NCBI RefSeq assembly: GCF_947179165.1
Contig: NC_077237.1
Location: 87,396,341-87,460,340 of the forward strand
DNA length: 64,000 bases
Source: Solanum dulcamara
Lineage: Eukaryota > Streptophyta > Magnoliopsida > Solanales > Solanaceae
Reading direction: 5' to 3'
The notes beneath the pieces are model-generated. The model had not been told where the DNA came from. It was given only the letters and a program-made list of their open reading frames with translations, and ran no database searches. Positions 59,956 through 64,000 of this stretch are shown piece after piece; position 1 is the first letter of the stretch, and every line of letters begins with the position of its first letter. The position numbers and the translations under genes were made by a program.

Positions 59956-62900
59956 TCAAGATGTCATGGCAAACCATGGGAGTCCTGATTGAAGGCATTG
60001 TTTGGTTTCTGGCAATGGAACAATGGGACCAAGACAAAGGCGCCATAAGTCGAGTAAAATGGTGACTAGCATTGCAGCACCCAATGCATCAATGGACACT
60101 CTCGGCAAGTCCCATGAATCTCCAGGTTTCTCATCAACCCTGTGCATTAAAGCAAGTACCCCATCGAGAAAAATGATTAGTAGGAGATCACAGAGTAAAA
60201 ACGCACCACAATGGTGTAGTATGATACGCATTTAAGATTAGATCACCTTATCCTGGTTAAAATCCACAAATAGTTACAAGGGTGTTTGGGTTGCGGTTGC
60301 CTATGGTTCTAGGAAAGCACTTTCAAAAGCAACGGTTACAAGCTTCGTATACTTCTTTTTTACACTAGTGAAGTACAGAAATTTACCAAACCTAAACAAG
60401 TAACAATGTCAAAATATCTGAAAGCGTATCAGACGGTTAATAAAACAACTTAGACCACTTTCACTTGAGCACACCATCTGGAAAACTAGAGTAGACCAAA
60501 TCTCACTGTCAACTGTCAAATTGTGTTACACAAGAAATCATGTGGAAATATTCATGAATGGTCCTCTAGAAAAGATTGAAAAGAGCTACTAGCACCGCTT
60601 AAATAAAGATCAGGTGACTTTACAAAGCCCTTTAAACACTTGCAACAATGCCAAAAGCCATAAGTTAGAAATTCTAACTAATGGCTTTTGGCTTATTTTT
60701 CTTATTTAGGCTTAAAAGCAAGTGCTTATAAGCACTTTTCTATTTTACCCAAACATTACAAAACTGCTTAAAAGCTATTTTGGCTTAAAAGCACCAAAAT
60801 AAGCCAATCCAAACAGGCTCTTATTTGCAAGGTCAGTTGGCCAAGAAAATCTTTGAAGTACAATGAGCATCTCGCTGCTCTACAAAAACTGAGGCAAGCT
60901 TAAATTGAGAACAGATGTTCTTTCAGCAAATTACATTTCTACCTTTTGATCTGAAACCTTGTCAAAATAGATATCATAGAACTTCCCTTCCTCCAGCATT
61001 AGATACCTTGAGGCAATTCTACGGAATATTATGAAGTATGTTTAACTCAGCTAATCGGCAGACTGAACTCATCCACCTTGTGTGGTGCTCATAATCTTAA
61101 TACATATCCTCATTTTCCACTCTAGTTTAGTACTGATTTGATAATACACTCAAATGATAAAAGTTTGAAGAAGTCTATTAAACGACATTGGAACGATGCT
61201 GTAAATAAACCATATCTGCACTAGCGGAATTTCAGGGGCAGAAATTACAGGGAAAAAAGTTCTTACCTGAAAAACATCGGATAGCTTACAATGAAGTAGA
61301 TTGCATAAAACAAGGAGCCAACTTTATACATGACTGCTCTGTCCACGAAGTCATAGTACGGAAACTGCATAGGTTGGAAACAAACAAATTATTTTTTTAC
61401 CTTATTCATGTATCTCAAAGGAATCTAATAAAGCTATATACCCTTAACTAAGATATTTCTGGACTCCTACAATTGACCACTTACATTGGAAATAGCTAAT
61501 GTCTCCAGATAAGCTATAAAATAAGCATATGCCAGAATCCATCCAACCCTGAAAGCCCACTGAAGATTCTCAGGGAAATCAGAAATAGCATGCTGTAGTC
61601 TACGAAGGGTCATGTTTGCTGAGACATGGTAAAACAGGAAGCAAACATGTGCTAGAAGGAAAGTTGTGTGGGGTACCTGCAGAGAGTCGCATTATATAGC
61701 TTTTGCCAATACAACAACAACAACATACCCGGGATAATCCCACAAGTGGGGTCTAGGGAGGATGGATGTACGTAGACCTTACCCCTACCCTTGTAGTAAA
61801 ATGAAAATTCCAAGTAAAGGATGGAGTCAAAGGAAAAAATTAACAGATGGCGTACATTATTCATCTTCCAAGATGGAAACGTATACGAAGCCCCCAAAAC
61901 TGTGAAGAAATAGTGGGTCCAAAAGTAATTCCCAACATAAGTGAAAATTGCTATCCAGAGATTAGCCTGGAATAACAGCAAATCAATAGTCAGTCCAGAA
62001 AAGCACCAAAAAGAATTCTTAAAGAAAGGATCATAAAATTAGCGACATGTGTAGCAAGGAAATTTCTTGTCTGTGCCACCCTAGTCATATAAAGAATCCA
62101 CAATAGGAGTTTCATTAAGAGGTCATTAGAAACTTCTAGCCAATTTTAGTAATTGTGTCTATTAGCACCAATGTTGATGAGCGAGCTCAGATATCATAAT
62201 TCAAGAAAGACAACCTAATTTCACAATCTATGGCAACAAAAACTGACAACTTCTTGTCACTATATATATATATATTCTCCATGAGAATACTTTCCAAGCT
62301 GTCTGTTTTTGTCCATGCGTCATATGAAAATTAAATCTAGAAACCAATCATAATAGAGGCTTATAGATGGGTCCTTAAAATTGCAGACAAGTAATTGATA
62401 TTTCTTCTTCAAGAATACTTGCCTTCACCCAATAACGATCCTTCCAAGCAAGGTTCCTGTCAGCCTGCAAAAGTTACATGAATTAATACACCTTCACGGG
62501 ACTAGTTTTGTGAGCAAATGCTGTAGAACTATTTTTTTTTAACTATATAGATCCCACTATTTATATCATCAAGAATTGAAATGACGAAGTTGCACTCAAG
62601 AGCTTGGCTAGTTACAGAAAAAGGCTCATCACTCAAATGCAACAGTTTGCACATGAGAATTTAGACTTGTAATAAGTCATTTTATCTCCTACATTAAACA
62701 CAAAAGTTATAATGAGTAATTTATCTCCTCCATTAAGAAATCCATAATGACCAAATTGAGCACAGTTTGATATGAGAAAAGGTGAAAAAAAGATAACAGC
62801 TAGTAATTTGATTAGTAATTTAAATTTTTTTTAAAAAGGCAGCCCAGTGCACTAAGCTCTTGCTATGTGCAGGGTCGGGGGAACGCCCTATCACAAGGGT

Positions 62901-63190
62901 TTATTGTACCCTGCATTCTGCAAGAAGTTATTTCCACATCTCGAACCCGTGACCTCAGGTTACATGACAGCAACTTTACCAGTTACGCCAAAGCTACCCT
63001 TCTTTGCAGCTCATTTGAATAAGCCACTGAAAAACTTTTTACAAGTCTGGTTCTTAAATTTTTGATTCAACCAACAGAGCTTCAGTAGTAGGAGATAGCA
63101 ACTCACCTTTCCGACAAATATCATTGGTACAATTAAAGCAGGAAGTGCAGAAACAAGCCCCACGAAGAGGTATTCCCACTCTGTAAAATC
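59956..63190 (-). CDS. CPI1: Cycloeucalenol cycloisomerase, partial (5' exon outside)
   Basis: Six exons are seen: 63190-63107, 62464-62423, 61966-61856, 61676-61485, 61364-61267 and 60139-59956, giving 236 aa in phase. Typical members have about 280 aa. The missing N-terminal part of about 44 residues must lie beyond the right edge, since no matching exon is found up to 64000. Recognised stretches include DFTEWEYLFVGL, ANLWIAIF.YVGNYFWTHYFF, VLGASYTFPSWKMNNVPHTTF, LLAHVCFLFYHV, PYYDFVDRA and IVPLPETKQCLQSGLPWF, with several membrane segments. The enzyme opens the 9,19-cyclopropane ring of cycloeucalenol to obtusifoliol in the endoplasmic reticulum, a step of plant sterol synthesis. The intron after the 14-codon exon appears to use a GC donor (AAG|GCAAGT). 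SINEs lie in two introns. Confidence 0.93.
60650..60826. mobile_element. MITE-like element with inner hairpin (cycloisomerase intron)
   Basis: 'ccaaaagccataagttagaa' (60651-60670) is followed by its near-perfect reverse complement 'ttctaactaatggcttttgg' (60673-60692). The right part 'tttggcttaaaagcaccaaaataagccaatccaaacaggctc' is the end of a common Solanaceae hAT-type MITE. The left end is worn. Confidence 0.6.
61709..61800 (+). repeat. SolS-like SINE in a cycloisomerase intron
   Basis: 'caacaacaacaacatacccgggataatcccacaagtggggtctagggaggatggatgtacgtagaccttacccctaccc' is the best preserved SolS-like core in the window. It lies in the intron between the exons at 61966-61856 and 61676-61485. 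Confidence 0.75.
62837..63003 (+). repeat. TS SINE in a cycloisomerase intron
   Basis: The element reads 'ggcagcccagtgcactaagctcttgctatgtgcagggtcgggggaa', then 'acaagggtttattgtaccctgcattctgcaagaagttatttccac', then the B-box-like 'tcgaacccgtgacctcaggttacatgacagcaactttaccagttacgccaaagct'. This is the TS SINE order throughout. It lies between the 63190-63107 and 62464-62423 exons. Confidence 0.8.
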
Positions 63191-63654
63191 CTGTCAGAAT
63201 AAGCCCACTCTGTTAGATACAAATACATCATGCGGAGTATCTTAGCAAGAGACAACATGAAATTTCACTACATACAACCCTCTCTCACGCGCATACACTA
63301 TTCATTATGTATAGGTATATGTGTGTGTGTGTATATACACATATATACCACACATATAACACATTAAAACAATTGAAACGAGTAGAACTTTTTGTATAAT
63401 CATCTTACTATATTAGTAACACGAGGATTTAACTACCCAAAGAGAAGTATTGCATCATTCTGCAGCAGAAGCCTAACTAGAAGAACGATGGTTCATAAGA
63501 AGAGACTGGGAACCCCTTCAAGTAACATTGAAGAGTTGGTTTGAACTCCATCTCTCACACCACCTCTCAATTAACAAAGCCTATCAAATAGGAGAATGGC
63601 TCACTCTTTCCTTGAATAGTACTTTTTCCATCCCGGTGATTAAAAAAGAATAGT

Positions 63655-63949
63655 ACCTCCTCTATCCCATTTTAAGTGAGGGCGTTTGGCTGGGCACGGA
63701 ATTTGAAAATTGAAGAAGACTTTTGACATGTAAGTCAAATATAAACAAAGTACCACAAGTATCCTTTTGAATGAGTAATGGTGAGAGCTCAATATATATG
63801 TTCATTTTAAACAAGTAGTGGTGAGAGTCCTAATAAGTCATGCCACTAATGGTCAAATGGGATGCTAAGATTAAATAGTAGAAGTGTAAATCTTTCTTTG
63901 GATAGACTAAAAAGAAAAAACCGTCACTCAAAATGGGATATAGGGAATA
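63655..63949. mobile_element. Stowaway-like MITE near the right edge
   Basis: The left end 'cctcctctatcccattttaagtgagggcgtttgg' is matched by the reverse complement of the right end 'aaaccgtcactcaaaatgggatatagggaat', about 295 bases apart. The inside includes an imperfect direct repeat ('tgagtaatggtgagagctc' and 'caagtagtggtgagagtcc'). It lies in the intron or upstream region of the cycloisomerase. Confidence 0.7.
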
Positions 63950-64000
63950 TCAACCACAAAATCAGCAAACTAGCACAACTCAGAACATGTTGTCCTCCAC

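Overview
The window is nuclear DNA of a flowering plant, almost certainly a Solanum species (tomato/potato group). It is AT-rich, its genes carry GT-AG introns and lie far apart, and it holds Solanaceae-type repeats: TS SINE, SolS-like SINEs, a palindromic MITE beginning with a CTATGTTGCTCGGACTC-like end, and LTRs carrying 'gacggcccgtc' motifs. It also has small cystine-knot proteins of the potato carboxypeptidase inhibitor type, which are typical of Solanaceae. The species and the chromosome cannot be fixed from the sequence alone.

Layout. 0.8-4.2 kb (-): a TMK-type LRR receptor kinase in two exons. 4.2-10.3 kb: AT-rich spacer with LINE debris. 10.3-14.7 kb (+): two family-1 UDP-glycosyltransferases. 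The first is intact with one intron. The second has no intron, an in-frame stop and Asn in place of the catalytic His. 15.6-17.4 kb (-): a xyloglucan endotransglucosylase/hydrolase in three exons. 20.8-29.8 kb (+): three tandem secreted cystine-knot miniproteins. They share a two-exon design, an upstream block and a TATA box. 30-38.4 kb: two LTR-type repeats, an hAT-type MITE with a perfect 8-bp target duplication, and a degenerate cystatin gene (-). 42.6-45.5 kb (+): a bHLH factor of the bHLH62/77/78 type in eight exons. 48.8-58.2 kb (-): a plant kinesin-12 in sixteen exons. 60.0-63.2 kb (-): the last six exons of cycloeucalenol cycloisomerase; its first exon lies beyond the window.

The genes do not form one pathway. 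The TMK kinase (auxin and cell-surface signalling), the XTH (wall loosening), the kinesin-12 (microtubule motor), the cycloisomerase (sterol synthesis) and the bHLH are conserved housekeeping or developmental genes. The UGT pair, the knottin trio and the cystatin are fast-evolving accessory genes of the metabolism or defence type, and they show duplication, decay and transposon remodelling. The knottin cluster is the most interesting part. It combines altered knot spacing, diverged C-terminal tails, a conserved upstream block displaced by retroposon debris in one copy, and a relict upstream region of a probable lost fourth copy. Two introns (one in the kinesin, one in the cycloisomerase) appear to use GC instead of GT donors.

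Exon boundaries were deduced by hand from splice signals, reading-frame continuity and knowledge of the families. No alignment or search was run.
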